Source of the DNA: Conexibacter sp.
GTDB lineage: Bacteria > Actinomycetota > Thermoleophilia > Solirubrobacterales > Solirubrobacteraceae
Reading direction: 5' to 3'
DNA length: 19,164 nucleotides
NCBI GenBank assembly: GCA_025964295.1
Contig: JAOPZD010000173.1
Location: forward strand, 1-19,164
Shown: positions 13,102 to 19,164 of the stretch, one piece after another
How the letters are laid out: each line of letters starts with the position of its first letter
Position numbering within the stretch: the first letter of the stretch is position 1
Program-made: the position numbers and the translations under genes
The notes under the pieces: generated by a model
What the model was told of the DNA's origin: nothing
The model's database searches: none
The model's input: only the letters and a program-made list of their open reading frames with translations

Positions 13102-13117
13102 GGCCCCTAGCCGCGCG

Positions 13118-13186
13118 CAGCAACCCCAGCGTCGCCGTCATGCCGTGCCGTCCATCGCGGGCGTGGCGGCGACGCTGGGGTTGCTG
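13118..13186 (+). terminator. 20-bp perfect hairpin ending the six-gene operon
   Basis: 13118-13137 and 13167-13186 are perfect 20-bp inverted arms with a 29-nt loop. The outer 14 bp of each arm is the island motif with one change (CAGCAACCCCAGCG). It lies 17 bp behind the last stop of the operon, the same placement as the hairpin at 5535-5581. No T-run; both termination and protein binding are possible. Confidence 0.7.
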
Positions 13187-13697
13187 AGAGCTACCTCCGC
13201 AAGCACCTGATCACGTCAACGCCACGGCGAAAGTCCTGCACATCCACGATTCGGGGCCGAATCGAGCGACGGAAACGTCTGGAATTTGCGGACTGAGCGG
13301 CTAACTCCCGCAGGAAACGCCCATCGGGCCTGGTCCATGCCCTATCACTTCTGAGGCGTGACAGGCCATCCGCCCCCCTCGCGGAAACCTTGGCCGGTAG
13401 AGGCGAGGGGGGCGGCGCTCTGTACCGCGCGGAGGCTACCGCGCACTGCACGCCGCGTGCAGTGGTTGGCCGAAGGTGCCCGCACGATGCGGGAACCCGA
13501 CTCAGGCCAGTGGCCCCAACGATCCGGGGAGGCGGGCAAGTTGTAGGGGTTGCATGCGTCGTCCTGGCCCGCGTCCCAGAGGCGCGTCGAGGTCGCCCCA
13601 CTTGACCTCGCTGGGTCTAGATCGCGCGTGCGCTAGGGGTGACGGTGCCAGACCTTCTGCGAGGCGTCGACTAGACGCAGTCGTACACTCGCCCGTC
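13187..13697. other. Noncoding, stem-loop-rich stretch ahead of the Abi gene
   Basis: 511 bp without a credible gene. Perfect dyads: CGATTCGG-GG-CCGAATCG (13247-13264); a 13-bp stem with arms 13370-13382 and 13403-13415 (CCGCCCCCCTCGC left arm, 20-nt loop); CACTGCACG-CCG-CGTGCAGTG (13444-13464); CCCGCA-CGA-TGCGGG (13479-13493). TACCGCGC is repeated directly at 13423 and 13437. A degenerate island motif (CAGTGGCCCCAACG) is at 13508-13521. Three hairpins in 124 bp suggest a structured RNA or a protein-bound site such as a packaging or origin site; I see no known RNA family. Confidence 0.5.
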
Positions 13698-14534
13698 GTG
13701 CTAGGTGACGAGCCGAATCCAGACCTGCTCCAAGAGATGGCGTTCGTGTGGTCGGACGTTGAGCAGGACCTAGAGCGCACAGCGATGCCCGTCTATGAAG
13801 CGATGCGACACGCCTACCGCGTCGAGGCGGTGGCCGACCAGAACAGTTGGGGCGATCACCAGACCGTCTACGACCTGTACTTCAACGGCCACGATCCGGC
13901 GGCTCGCGCGGCGGCCCGCGCTGTCAAGGACGCGGATCGGAAGATCGGTGCTGCGATCAAGGCCCACGTGGAGGTCTGGGATCACAGGTACACGCACAAC
14001 GTGCGCGTTCTGTCGCCGGGCCGAGAGGGTGACGGTGTGCTCTGCGAGCGCCTGCGTCCCGGCCTCAGGGGCGACGGCTCTGCACCTCTCGACGGAGTCG
14101 TGACGACAGGCACGGAGCATCTCGACTCGTCATCAGTGTCGACCGCGTGGAGCAAGGCCATCGACCGGCGGACCTCTGACCCGTCGGGCGCGATTACGGC
14201 CGCGCGTTCGCTGCTGGAATCAACCTGCAAGACGATCCTTGACGACAGAGGCGTGACGTACTCGGAACGGGGTGATCTGCCAGCGCTCTACAAGGCCGTA
14301 CAGAAGGCGTTGAAGCTCGCTCCGTCGGACCACACCGAGGAGCAGTTCCGCGCGATCCTGGGAGCCTGCACGACGGTAGTGAAGGAACTGGGCAGCGTTC
14401 GGAACAGGATCTCGGACTCCCATGCGTCGGGCCGTAAGACCTACAGGCCGGCACCTCGCCACGCGGCCTTGGCGGTGAATCTCGCGGGGAGCATGGCCCT
14501 GTTCCTTATGGAGACACACGAGGCCCGCCAGTAG
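13698..14534 (+). CDS. Abortive-infection family protein (Abi_C-type C-terminal domain)
   Basis: 278 residues from GTG 13698 (no SD; a leaderless start is possible; ATG 13737 is an alternative). The N-terminal 150 residues are not recognised. Residues about 160-277 follow the abortive-infection C-terminal domain: DPSGAITAARSLLESTCKTI, DLPALYKAVQKALKLAPSDH, RAILGACTTVVKELGSVRNR and PAPRHAALAVNLAGSMALFL. RNRISDSH (Arg235-x6-His242) resembles the R-x4-6-H motif of HEPN ribonucleases, so RNA cleavage on phage attack is a reasonable inference. It stands alone beside the integrase, convergent with it by 18 bp, a usual place for cargo genes of prophages and satellites. Protects the host, or the satellite, from other phages. 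Confidence 0.85.
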   Translation: MLGDEPNPDLLQEMAFVWSDVEQDLERTAMPVYEAMRHAYRVEAVADQNSWGDHQTVYDLYFNGHDPAARAAARAVKDADRKIGAAIKAHVEVWDHRYTHNVRVLSPGREGDGVLCERLRPGLRGDGSAPLDGVVTTGTEHLDSSSVSTAWSKAIDRRTSDPSGAITAARSLLESTCKTILDDRGVTYSERGDLPALYKAVQKALKLAPSDHTEEQFRAILGACTTVVKELGSVRNRISDSHASGRKTYRPAPRHAALAVNLAGSMALFLMETHEARQ

Positions 14535-14552
14535 GACCGCATGCTGTGACTG

Positions 14553-15704
14553 CTAGGCCGCTTCGAGGTACTCGCCGAGCAGGCGCCCAACCTCCGACTC
14601 GCCGCCCGGCATCAACTTGCCGTAGCGGTCGAAGGTGATGCTGATCGATGCGTGCCCCATGACGACGCTGAGCGCCTTGGCGTTGCACCCGGCCGCGATC
14701 ATCAGCGACGCCATCGTGTGGCGGCACTGGTGCAAGGTGATCGGGTGCAGCGTCTCGTCGTCGCGCAGGGGGCGCCCGAGGCGCTTTGCGCCCTCGCTGT
14801 TCGCCTTCTTCCAGGCGGCCAGCGCCCGCGCGCGGGCGGTCGTCGGGATGAACGGCTCGCTGGCCGTGCGCCCGAACACGAGATCAGAGCCCGTGCGCTT
14901 CGTCGTGGTCTGCTGCGCCCGGAGCGCGTCGGCCAGCGCCGGGACGATCGGCACGCGCCGCTGGGATCCCTTCGTCTTCGGCGCCTGCTCGCCCTCGCTG
15001 TCATCCCACGACCGTTGAACGTCGATCAGGCCGGCGCCGAGGTCTACGTCGGTCCAGCGGAGCGCGCGCAGTTCGCCCCGGCGCAGGCCCGCGTACATGG
15101 CCGTCGCCCACAACGCGCGTTCGCCTTCGGGCACCGCTGCGATCAGGCGGGCGGCTTCGTCGCGCGACGCGAAGCGCATCGGCTCATCGTCGCGGTCGGC
15201 GGGGACGTCGAGGCGGTCGGTCGGGTTGACGGAGACGAGTTCTCGATCGATCGCGCGGCGGTAGATGACGCGCAGCGGGTCGAGGCTGTTGCGGATCGTG
15301 CTCGGCGACATCCCGGACGCGGCCCAGCGGTCGACCATCGCCTGAACGTCGCCTCGGCGAAGGTCGGTCAACCGGTGAGCGCCAAGTTCGGGATCGATCT
15401 TCGCCCAGCCGCGCACGTAGCCGCGCAGCGTCGCGGCCTTGAACGGCTTGCGCGAGCGGCTCATCGCCGTGCCCGCGACCGCCTGCGCGTAGAAGTCCTC
15501 CCACGCCGCGCGAACGGTGACGGCCGAAGACTTGACCATCGTCCCGGCCTCGATCTCGCCGAGCGCCTTGGAGCGCCACGAACGCGCCTCAGCGTGCGAG
15601 CCCCACGGGCCGCGCTTGAGCTTGCCGCCGACCTTGACGGCACCTCGGTAGCGCCTGGCGCCCTTCTCCGTCGTCCGGGACTCGATCCCGTTGGACATCG
15701 CCAT
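14553..15704 (-). CDS. int: Tyrosine recombinase integrase
   Basis: 383 residues from ATG 15704, which follows the excisionase stop by 1 bp and has AGGG upstream; a longer frame to 15755 overlaps the excisionase. N-terminal arm-binding region: ARRYRGAVKVGGKLKRGPWG and the following helix; SAM-like core-binding domain about 60-165; catalytic domain with Arg208 (AGLRRGELRAL), Lys245 (KTKGSQRRVP), His325/Arg328 (LHQCRH), His351 (GHASIS) and Tyr361 (FDRYGKL). All active-site residues are present. It should integrate and excise the island at the tRNA-Glu 3' end. The paired TGGGAACCG sites at both ends are its likely arm-type sites. Confidence 0.95.
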   Translation of the reverse strand: MAMSNGIESRTTEKGARRYRGAVKVGGKLKRGPWGSHAEARSWRSKALGEIEAGTMVKSSAVTVRAAWEDFYAQAVAGTAMSRSRKPFKAATLRGYVRGWAKIDPELGAHRLTDLRRGDVQAMVDRWAASGMSPSTIRNSLDPLRVIYRRAIDRELVSVNPTDRLDVPADRDDEPMRFASRDEAARLIAAVPEGERALWATAMYAGLRRGELRALRWTDVDLGAGLIDVQRSWDDSEGEQAPKTKGSQRRVPIVPALADALRAQQTTTKRTGSDLVFGRTASEPFIPTTARARALAAWKKANSEGAKRLGRPLRDDETLHPITLHQCRHTMASLMIAAGCNAKALSVVMGHASISITFDRYGKLMPGGESEVGRLLGEYLEAA

Positions 15705-15705
15705 G

Positions 15706-16035
15706 TCAGCGACCCTGCAACGCGCGCGCGGCCGAGGATTCAACCCATCGCTCAAGCTCAGCGCGGGGGATGAGCACGCGGGCGCCCTTGGACACGACCC
15801 GCAGTTCGGGCACGATGCGCTGTTCGAGGTAGTCGACGCTGACGCCGAGCAAGTCGGCCGCCTCCGACTTTGACAGCGTGATCCGGTTCGAGAGATCGGG
15901 CAGCGTCTCGATCAGCGGCCGGGCGTCGCCGGTCCAGCCGCCGGGCTTGCACGTGGCGCACGTGGCGGCCTCGCTGCCGTCGCTCAGGCCGCGGAACATC
16001 GTCGCCGGTCGACCGCAGTTCTCGCAGGTCCGCAT
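15706..16035 (-). CDS. xis: Excisionase-like protein with N-terminal zinc ribbon (109 aa)
   Basis: ATG at 16035. Residues 4-29 hold two Cys pairs (CENCGRPA, CATCKPGG), a zinc-ribbon-like knuckle. Residues about 50-105 are a MerR/excisionase-type HTH: ITLSKSEAADLLGVSVDYLE, then RIVPELRVVSKGARVLIPRA and ELERWVESSA, the usual binding and wing pattern of phage excisionases. One bp ahead of the integrase, so both are made together. The arm-type sites at 16055-16074 lie 20-39 bp upstream of its start, so integrase or the protein itself may control this promoter. A zinc knuckle on an excisionase is uncommon. Confidence 0.85.
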   Translation of the reverse strand: MRTCENCGRPATMFRGLSDGSEAATCATCKPGGWTGDARPLIETLPDLSNRITLSKSEAADLLGVSVDYLEQRIVPELRVVSKGARVLIPRAELERWVESSAARALQGR

Positions 16036-16054
16036 GGGCGGCAGACTAGCGCCG

Positions 16055-16074
16055 TGGGAACCGTATGGGAACCG
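16055..16074 (+). repeat. Right pair of TGGGAACCG sites (integrase arm-type candidates)
   Basis: TGGGAACCG at 16055-16063 and 16066-16074, 11 bp apart, same orientation as the left pair (4664, 4676). Shorter inverted relatives (CGGTTCC 16091-16097, CGGTTC 16101-16106) follow. The distance to the att repeat is about 118 bp on this side and about 47 bp on the left, an asymmetry typical of attP arms. Confidence 0.7.
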
Positions 16075-16191
16075 CGAGAGCCGGGGGAGGCGGTTCCTGG
16101 CGGTTCAGAGCGGCGGCCGGGATCGTCTGATCTCCAGTAACGGCAACGGATCTCGTGGAACGGCAGGCCATCGGTCTACCGTGGCACTTCT

Positions 16192-16215
16192 GTTCGAATC
16201 CCCGTGGCGGTACTC
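16192..16215 (+). repeat. attR: right copy of 24-bp attachment repeat
   Basis: Identical to 4594-4617 over 24 bases, starting GTTCGAATCCCC. The sequence upstream does not form the rest of a tRNA, so this is the displaced 3' end of tRNA-Glu and not a gene. Directly behind it the native tRNA terminator follows. Confidence 0.95.
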
Positions 16216-16219
16216 AACG

Positions 16220-16241
16220 AAGCCTCGCGCCAGCGGGGCTT
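16220..16241 (+). terminator. Displaced native terminator of tRNA-Glu
   Basis: AAGCCTCGC (16220-16228) pairs with GCGGGGCTT (16233-16241) with one G-T pair and a 4-nt loop, then TCGTCGTT. Before integration it lay 5 bp behind tRNA-Glu. It now also faces the end of the GGDEF gene (stop at 16270), for which it may serve on the minus strand. Confidence 0.65.
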
Positions 16242-16269
16242 TCGTCGTTCTGGCGGGCGAGTACGGAGG

Positions 16270-17883
16270 CTAGGCCGCCGCCGCCGCGAACGAGTCCGCG
16301 TCGACCCGGTTGCGCCCGGCCGACTTCGCCGCGTACAGGCGCCGGTCGGCCAGGCGGATCGTCGTGTCGAGGTCGGTCGTCGTCGGGGCGGTGACGACGC
16401 CGATGGAGGTCGTGATCGCCATGCCGGTGGCGATCTCGCCCCAGGGCTCGGCTGCGATGGCCGCCCGGAGCCGCTCGGCGCAGGACCGGGCGGCGGTCGC
16501 GTCGGTGAAGGGCATGACCACCACGAACTCCTCGCCGCCCGCGCGCGCCACCACGTCGCCGACGCGGACGTTCTCCCGCAGCAGCTGCGCCGCGCGCGCC
16601 AGCACGCGGTCGCCGGCGCCGTGGCCGAAGCGGTCGTTGACCGACTTGAAGTGGTCGAGGTCGAGGACGGCGAGGCTCAGGGGCAGGGCCGCCGGGTCGC
16701 CGCGCAGGCCGTCCAGCGTCGCGTCGAGGTGGCGCCGGTTGAAGCACCCCGTCAGCCAGTCGCGCTCCGCCTGCTCGCGCAGCTGCGCCTGCAGCGCCTC
16801 GAGCTCGCGGTTCTTCGCGCCCAGCGCCTCGGCCTCGCGGCGCGCCGCGCCCTGCTGGATGACCGCGCGCTCGAAGTCGCGCTGCAGCTCGGTCAGCTCC
16901 CGGAAGGCCAGCCGCTCGAGCTCGGCGCTCTCGGCCAGCGCGACATACGCGTCGTCGCCGCGGCCCGCCTGGTGCAGCGCGGCCGCGACGTCGGCGAGGA
17001 TCAGCGCCCGCGCCTGCGGCACCGTGGCGCCGAGCCGGTCGACGGCCGTCCGGCCGGCGCGCCAGGCCTCGTCCGGGCGTCCGGTGGCGAGCAGCGCGCG
17101 GACCTCCACGCAGACCGCCATCCCGTAGATGTAGGGGTTGGGCGTCGAGGTCAGCGACGCCATGGCGAGCCGCGCGCTCTCCAGCGCCTCGGCGGCCCGC
17201 TCCGCGGCCATCAGGATCTCGGCGCGCGTGCAGCGGATCACGCCCAAGGCGAACGCGTTGCGCGGCGCGCACCCCTCGGCCACCTCCAGCGCCAGGTCGA
17301 TCTCGGCCAGCGCGCCGTCGACGTCGCCGTCCTCCCGGCAGCGGTGGGCGAGGTCGTTGCGCGACATCGCCTCCTCCCAGCGGCTGCCGGCCGCCAGCGC
17401 GAGCGCGAGCATCTCGCGCATCCGCTCCGGCCACCCCGGCGCCTCGAGGTTGCCGAGGACCAGGCACGCGCAGCGCCGCGCGTAGAGGCGCAGCACGTCA
17501 TCGCCGGTCTCGTCGGCCGCCACGATGCAGCGCTCGGCCTGCTCGAGCGCCTCGCGGTAGGACCCGGAGAAGAAGCTCAGATGCGCCTCGAGCGCGGTGA
17601 CCTCGACCACCGCCCGCGGGTCGCCGGACGCGTCGGCCTCCGCCTGGGCCTCGGCCGCCAGCGAGAACGCCGGCCGCAGGCCGCCGCGGTTGAGCGTGAT
17701 CACGCCCTGCAGCGCCAGCGCGCGGGCGAGGCCGGCGGCGTCGCCCGCGGCCCGCGCGGCGATCTCGCAGCGCAGCGCGACCGCCATCGTCTCGCCCGGC
17801 GCCTCGTGATGGAGCCGGCCGCGTACGTCGTCGAGCAGGCGCGCGGTGGTGGCGCGTCGCGTGTCGGGGTCAGACGGGTCCAT
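16270..17883 (-). CDS. Diguanylate cyclase with TPR-like sensor region
   Basis: 537 residues. Residues about 40-350 are helical repeats of TPR type (for example YREALEQAERCIVAADETGD, DVDGALAEIDLALEVAEGCA, AAEALESARLAMASL), followed by a coiled-coil linker (AARREAEALGAKNRELEALQ) and a GGDEF domain from DWLTGCFNRRHLDATL. The active-site loop is GGEEF (449-453) and the inhibitory site RVGD lies five residues before it, so product feedback should operate. LDLDHFKSVNDRFGHGAGDR carries the metal-binding Asp. It makes cyclic di-GMP from two GTP. No membrane segment: cytosolic. Host gene just outside the island; ATG at 17883. Confidence 0.92.
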   Translation of the reverse strand: MDPSDPDTRRATTARLLDDVRGRLHHEAPGETMAVALRCEIAARAAGDAAGLARALALQGVITLNRGGLRPAFSLAAEAQAEADASGDPRAVVEVTALEAHLSFFSGSYREALEQAERCIVAADETGDDVLRLYARRCACLVLGNLEAPGWPERMREMLALALAAGSRWEEAMSRNDLAHRCREDGDVDGALAEIDLALEVAEGCAPRNAFALGVIRCTRAEILMAAERAAEALESARLAMASLTSTPNPYIYGMAVCVEVRALLATGRPDEAWRAGRTAVDRLGATVPQARALILADVAAALHQAGRGDDAYVALAESAELERLAFRELTELQRDFERAVIQQGAARREAEALGAKNRELEALQAQLREQAERDWLTGCFNRRHLDATLDGLRGDPAALPLSLAVLDLDHFKSVNDRFGHGAGDRVLARAAQLLRENVRVGDVVARAGGEEFVVVMPFTDATAARSCAERLRAAIAAEPWGEIATGMAITTSIGVVTAPTTTDLDTTIRLADRRLYAAKSAGRNRVDADSFAAAAA

Positions 17884-18023
17884 GCCGCTCCCCGCTACCT
17901 CGGCCGCGCGGCCCGCGCCTTGAGGCCGAACCCGCCGAAAGCCTCAAATGCACGTCAAAGGACAACAACCCTTGACTTCCGGCCAGTAGCGTGCTGGTGC
18001 CAGCTCCGGGCATAGTTGCCGGC

Positions 18024-18815
18024 ATGTCACGGATGAGCCGTCGTACCCTCCGGCCCGCCGCGCGGCTGCTTGCCGCGGGCGCCCTCGCAGTGGGCCTGAT
18101 GGCCCCGGCCTCGGCCAACGCGGGGGTCTTCGACTCGGTCGTGGGCTGGTGGCCCATGTACGAGGGCAGCGGCCAGACCGTGCACGACCTCTCGGGCCAC
18201 GGCAACACCGGCACGCTGGGCTCGACGCCCGCCGCCGACGACAACGACCCGACGTGGATCAAGGGCTGGCTCTTCGGCTCCGCGCTGCGCTTCGACGGCA
18301 ACGACTTCGTCCACATCCCCAGCTCGCCCGCCCTGGCGCCGCAGAACATCACGGTCTCGACCTGGGTGCGCGCCTCGCAGACGCCGGGCGTCTACCGCTA
18401 CGTCCTGGGCAAGGGCGCCTCGGGTTGCGACAGCTCGTCCTACGGCCTGTTCACCTCCTACAACGGCGGCCTGCGCTTCTACATGTACGACGTGACCGGC
18501 CAGGCGCGCTCGTCGGGCCTCGCGGATCCGAGCACCCTGTGGAACGGCAAGTGGCACCACGTCGCCGGCAGCTGGGACGGCGTGACGGCCAAGCTCTTCG
18601 TCGACGGCAAGCTCGTCCCCGGTCCCAGCGACGGCACCGGGACCATCGACTACAACATGTCGACCACGAGCGACCTGTCGTTCGGCGGCTTCCTCGGCAC
18701 CTGCGACCTCTACTTCACGGGTGACGTCGACGACGTGGCGATCTTCAACCAGGCGCTGCCGATCGACAAGTACTGGTCGGCGATCTCCCTGCTGTTCCCG
18801 AAGCCGCTGCGCTAG
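18024..18815 (+). CDS. Secreted LamG/concanavalin-like domain protein
   Basis: 263 residues from ATG 18024; ATG 18033 is an alternative and the frame opens earlier at 17991. Arg-rich start, hydrophobic core (LLAAGALAVGLMAP) and ASANAG, a signal peptide cut near residue 34. The mature part is one LamG-like jelly roll: VVGWWPMYEGSGQTVHDLSG, SALRFDGNDFVHIPSSPALA, NITVSTWVRA, KWHHVAGSWDGVTAKLFVDG and DVDDVAIFNQALP. Such domains bind sugars or proteins outside the cell. Two Cys pairs may form disulphides. Divergent from the GGDEF gene, with a terminator 28 bp behind. Confidence 0.88.
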   Translation: MSRMSRRTLRPAARLLAAGALAVGLMAPASANAGVFDSVVGWWPMYEGSGQTVHDLSGHGNTGTLGSTPAADDNDPTWIKGWLFGSALRFDGNDFVHIPSSPALAPQNITVSTWVRASQTPGVYRYVLGKGASGCDSSSYGLFTSYNGGLRFYMYDVTGQARSSGLADPSTLWNGKWHHVAGSWDGVTAKLFVDGKLVPGPSDGTGTIDYNMSTTSDLSFGGFLGTCDLYFTGDVDDVAIFNQALPIDKYWSAISLLFPKPLR

Positions 18816-18843
18816 CGGTCAGCGGCCGCGCGAAGCAGCGGCG

Positions 18844-18885
18844 ACGGCACCCCGGACCATGGGCCGCGAGCCCGCGGGGTGCCGT
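18844..18885 (+). terminator. Hairpin terminator behind the LamG gene
   Basis: ACGGCACCCCG (18844-18854) and CGGGGTGCCGT (18875-18885) are perfect 11-bp arms with a 20-nt loop that can itself pair in part. It begins 28 bp behind the stop. The following stretch to 18979 shows nothing I can name. Confidence 0.65.
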
Positions 18886-18979
18886 CTGCCGCGCCTCCTC
18901 ACCCCGGACAGGTCGTGTGTGGTGCCGACCGAGCGCCGTTGAGGGTGGGTGTCTCCAGCCAGGGGACGGCGCGAGAATC

Positions 18980-19164
18980 TCAGGCGGCGCGAACGGCGTC
19001 CAGAGCCGGTCCGGCAGACGTGAGCTGCTCGCCGCGCGCCGCGAAGCGCCGGATCCCGTAATGGCGGGCCGCGCCGGCGACGTCGGCGCGCAGCGGTGAC
19101 GGGCCGGACAGCGTGACCGGGCAGGCCCGGACGGCGTCGGCGCCGACCGCGACGCGCAGGCCGT
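18980..19164 (-). CDS. C-terminal end of an unrecognised protein (cut by window edge)
   Basis: On the minus strand one frame stays open from the right edge to TGA at 18980-18982, about 61 codons, ending with SGPSPLRADVAGAARHYGIR, RFAARGEQLTSAGPALDAV, RAA. Third-position GC is very high in this frame, as in real genes of the window, and the stop is followed by the terminator region of the converging LamG gene. No motif allows a family call. Confidence 0.5.
   Translation of the reverse strand, partial: GLRVAVGADAVRACPVTLSGPSPLRADVAGAARHYGIRRFAARGEQLTSAGPALDAVRAA

Larger units (their letters stand above)
4594..16215. mobile_element. Integrated phage-satellite-like island in tRNA-Glu
   Basis: Bounded by 24-bp direct repeats of the tRNA-Glu 3' end, with a tyrosine integrase and excisionase at the right end and paired arm-type sites at both ends. 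Content: XRE repressor and divergent early gene, serine recombinase, HTH plus RepA-like ATPase with iteron-like repeats, lone prohead protease, six-gene operon of small proteins, Abi_C defence gene. Structural phage genes other than the protease, lysis genes and FtsK/Tra transfer genes are absent. Size and partial gene set recall the mycobacterial phiRv1/phiRv2 elements and other phage satellites (established comparison in outline; relationship here is inference). The island looks intact: both ends, integrase catalytic residues and excisionase are present. Confidence 0.88.

Noticed and set aside
13191..13605. Short frames on both strands in the stem-loop stretch
   Set aside because: No SD, no domain, they run through perfect hairpins and overlap each other; treated as noncoding.
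14652..15773. 373-codon plus-strand frame
   Set aside because: Antisense to the integrase, whose catalytic residues are all in the minus frame.
16192..16215. Partial or second tRNA gene
   Set aside because: Only the 3' 21 tRNA bases plus 3 bp are present; it is the attR copy.
4594..16215. Actinomycete integrative and conjugative element (AICE)
   Set aside because: Int, Xis and a Rep-type gene are present but no FtsK-like Tra or spread gene, and there is a prohead protease.
4594..16215. Complete prophage
   Set aside because: No terminase, portal, capsid, tail or lysis gene could be recognised on either strand.
16204..18015. 603-codon plus-strand frame
   Set aside because: Antisense to the GGDEF gene, repetitive Arg/Ala/Gly/Val shadow without motifs.

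Overview
The window is GC-rich chromosomal DNA (SD-led genes, many GTG starts, no CCA encoded on the tRNA-Leu). Gene style (ArsR-type regulator coupled to an ECF-like sigma factor, TPR-GGDEF protein, secreted LamG protein) fits a high-GC actinobacterium, most probably Thermoleophilia/Solirubrobacterales. That placement is inference from composition and protein flavour only.

Region 1 (1-4540, host backbone). The minus strand carries a compact unit reading leftward: a class I SAM methyltransferase, a 21-residue peptide gene with a strong Shine-Dalgarno, a stem-loop, and the N-terminal part of a ThiF/E1-like adenylyltransferase with an RRE-like N-terminal region, cut by the window edge. This looks like a small RiPP (peptide natural product) locus. 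Diverging from it, with start codons only 3 bp apart, is a sigma-factor gene translationally coupled to an ArsR-type regulator, then a family-5 peptide-type ABC substrate-binding lipoprotein. A terminator, tRNA-Leu(CAG) on the minus strand and tRNA-Glu(CTC) on the plus strand follow.

Region 2 (4594-16215, integrated island, about 11.6 kb). A 24-bp direct repeat of the tRNA-Glu 3' end (4594-4617 and 16192-16215) bounds an element with a tyrosine integrase and a zinc-ribbon/HTH excisionase next to the right end. Paired 9-bp TGGGAACCG sites at both ends look like integrase arm sites. Inside are: a repressor/early-gene switch with an 18-bp dyad; a small serine recombinase; a replication block (HTH regulator, a 28-codon membrane peptide too short for normal gene calling, and a RepA-like ATPase, all joined by TGATG overlaps) followed by GGCCCGATC iteron-like repeats (candidate origin); a lone HK97-type prohead protease without capsid, portal or terminase; a six-gene overlapping operon of mostly unknown proteins; a noncoding stretch full of perfect stem-loops; and an abortive-infection (Abi_C-type) gene. 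No conjugation gene (FtsK/Tra) is visible. The sum fits a phage satellite (comparable in size and partial content to phiRv1/phiRv2-type elements) better than a full prophage or an AICE. A 14-bp motif, CAGCGACCCCAGCG, recurs about a dozen times inside the island, mostly between genes, twice as perfect hairpins just behind a gene.

Region 3 (16216-19164, host backbone). The displaced native terminator of tRNA-Glu, a TPR-GGDEF diguanylate cyclase (minus), a secreted LamG-fold protein (plus), its terminator, and the C-terminal end of an unrecognised minus-strand gene at the right edge.
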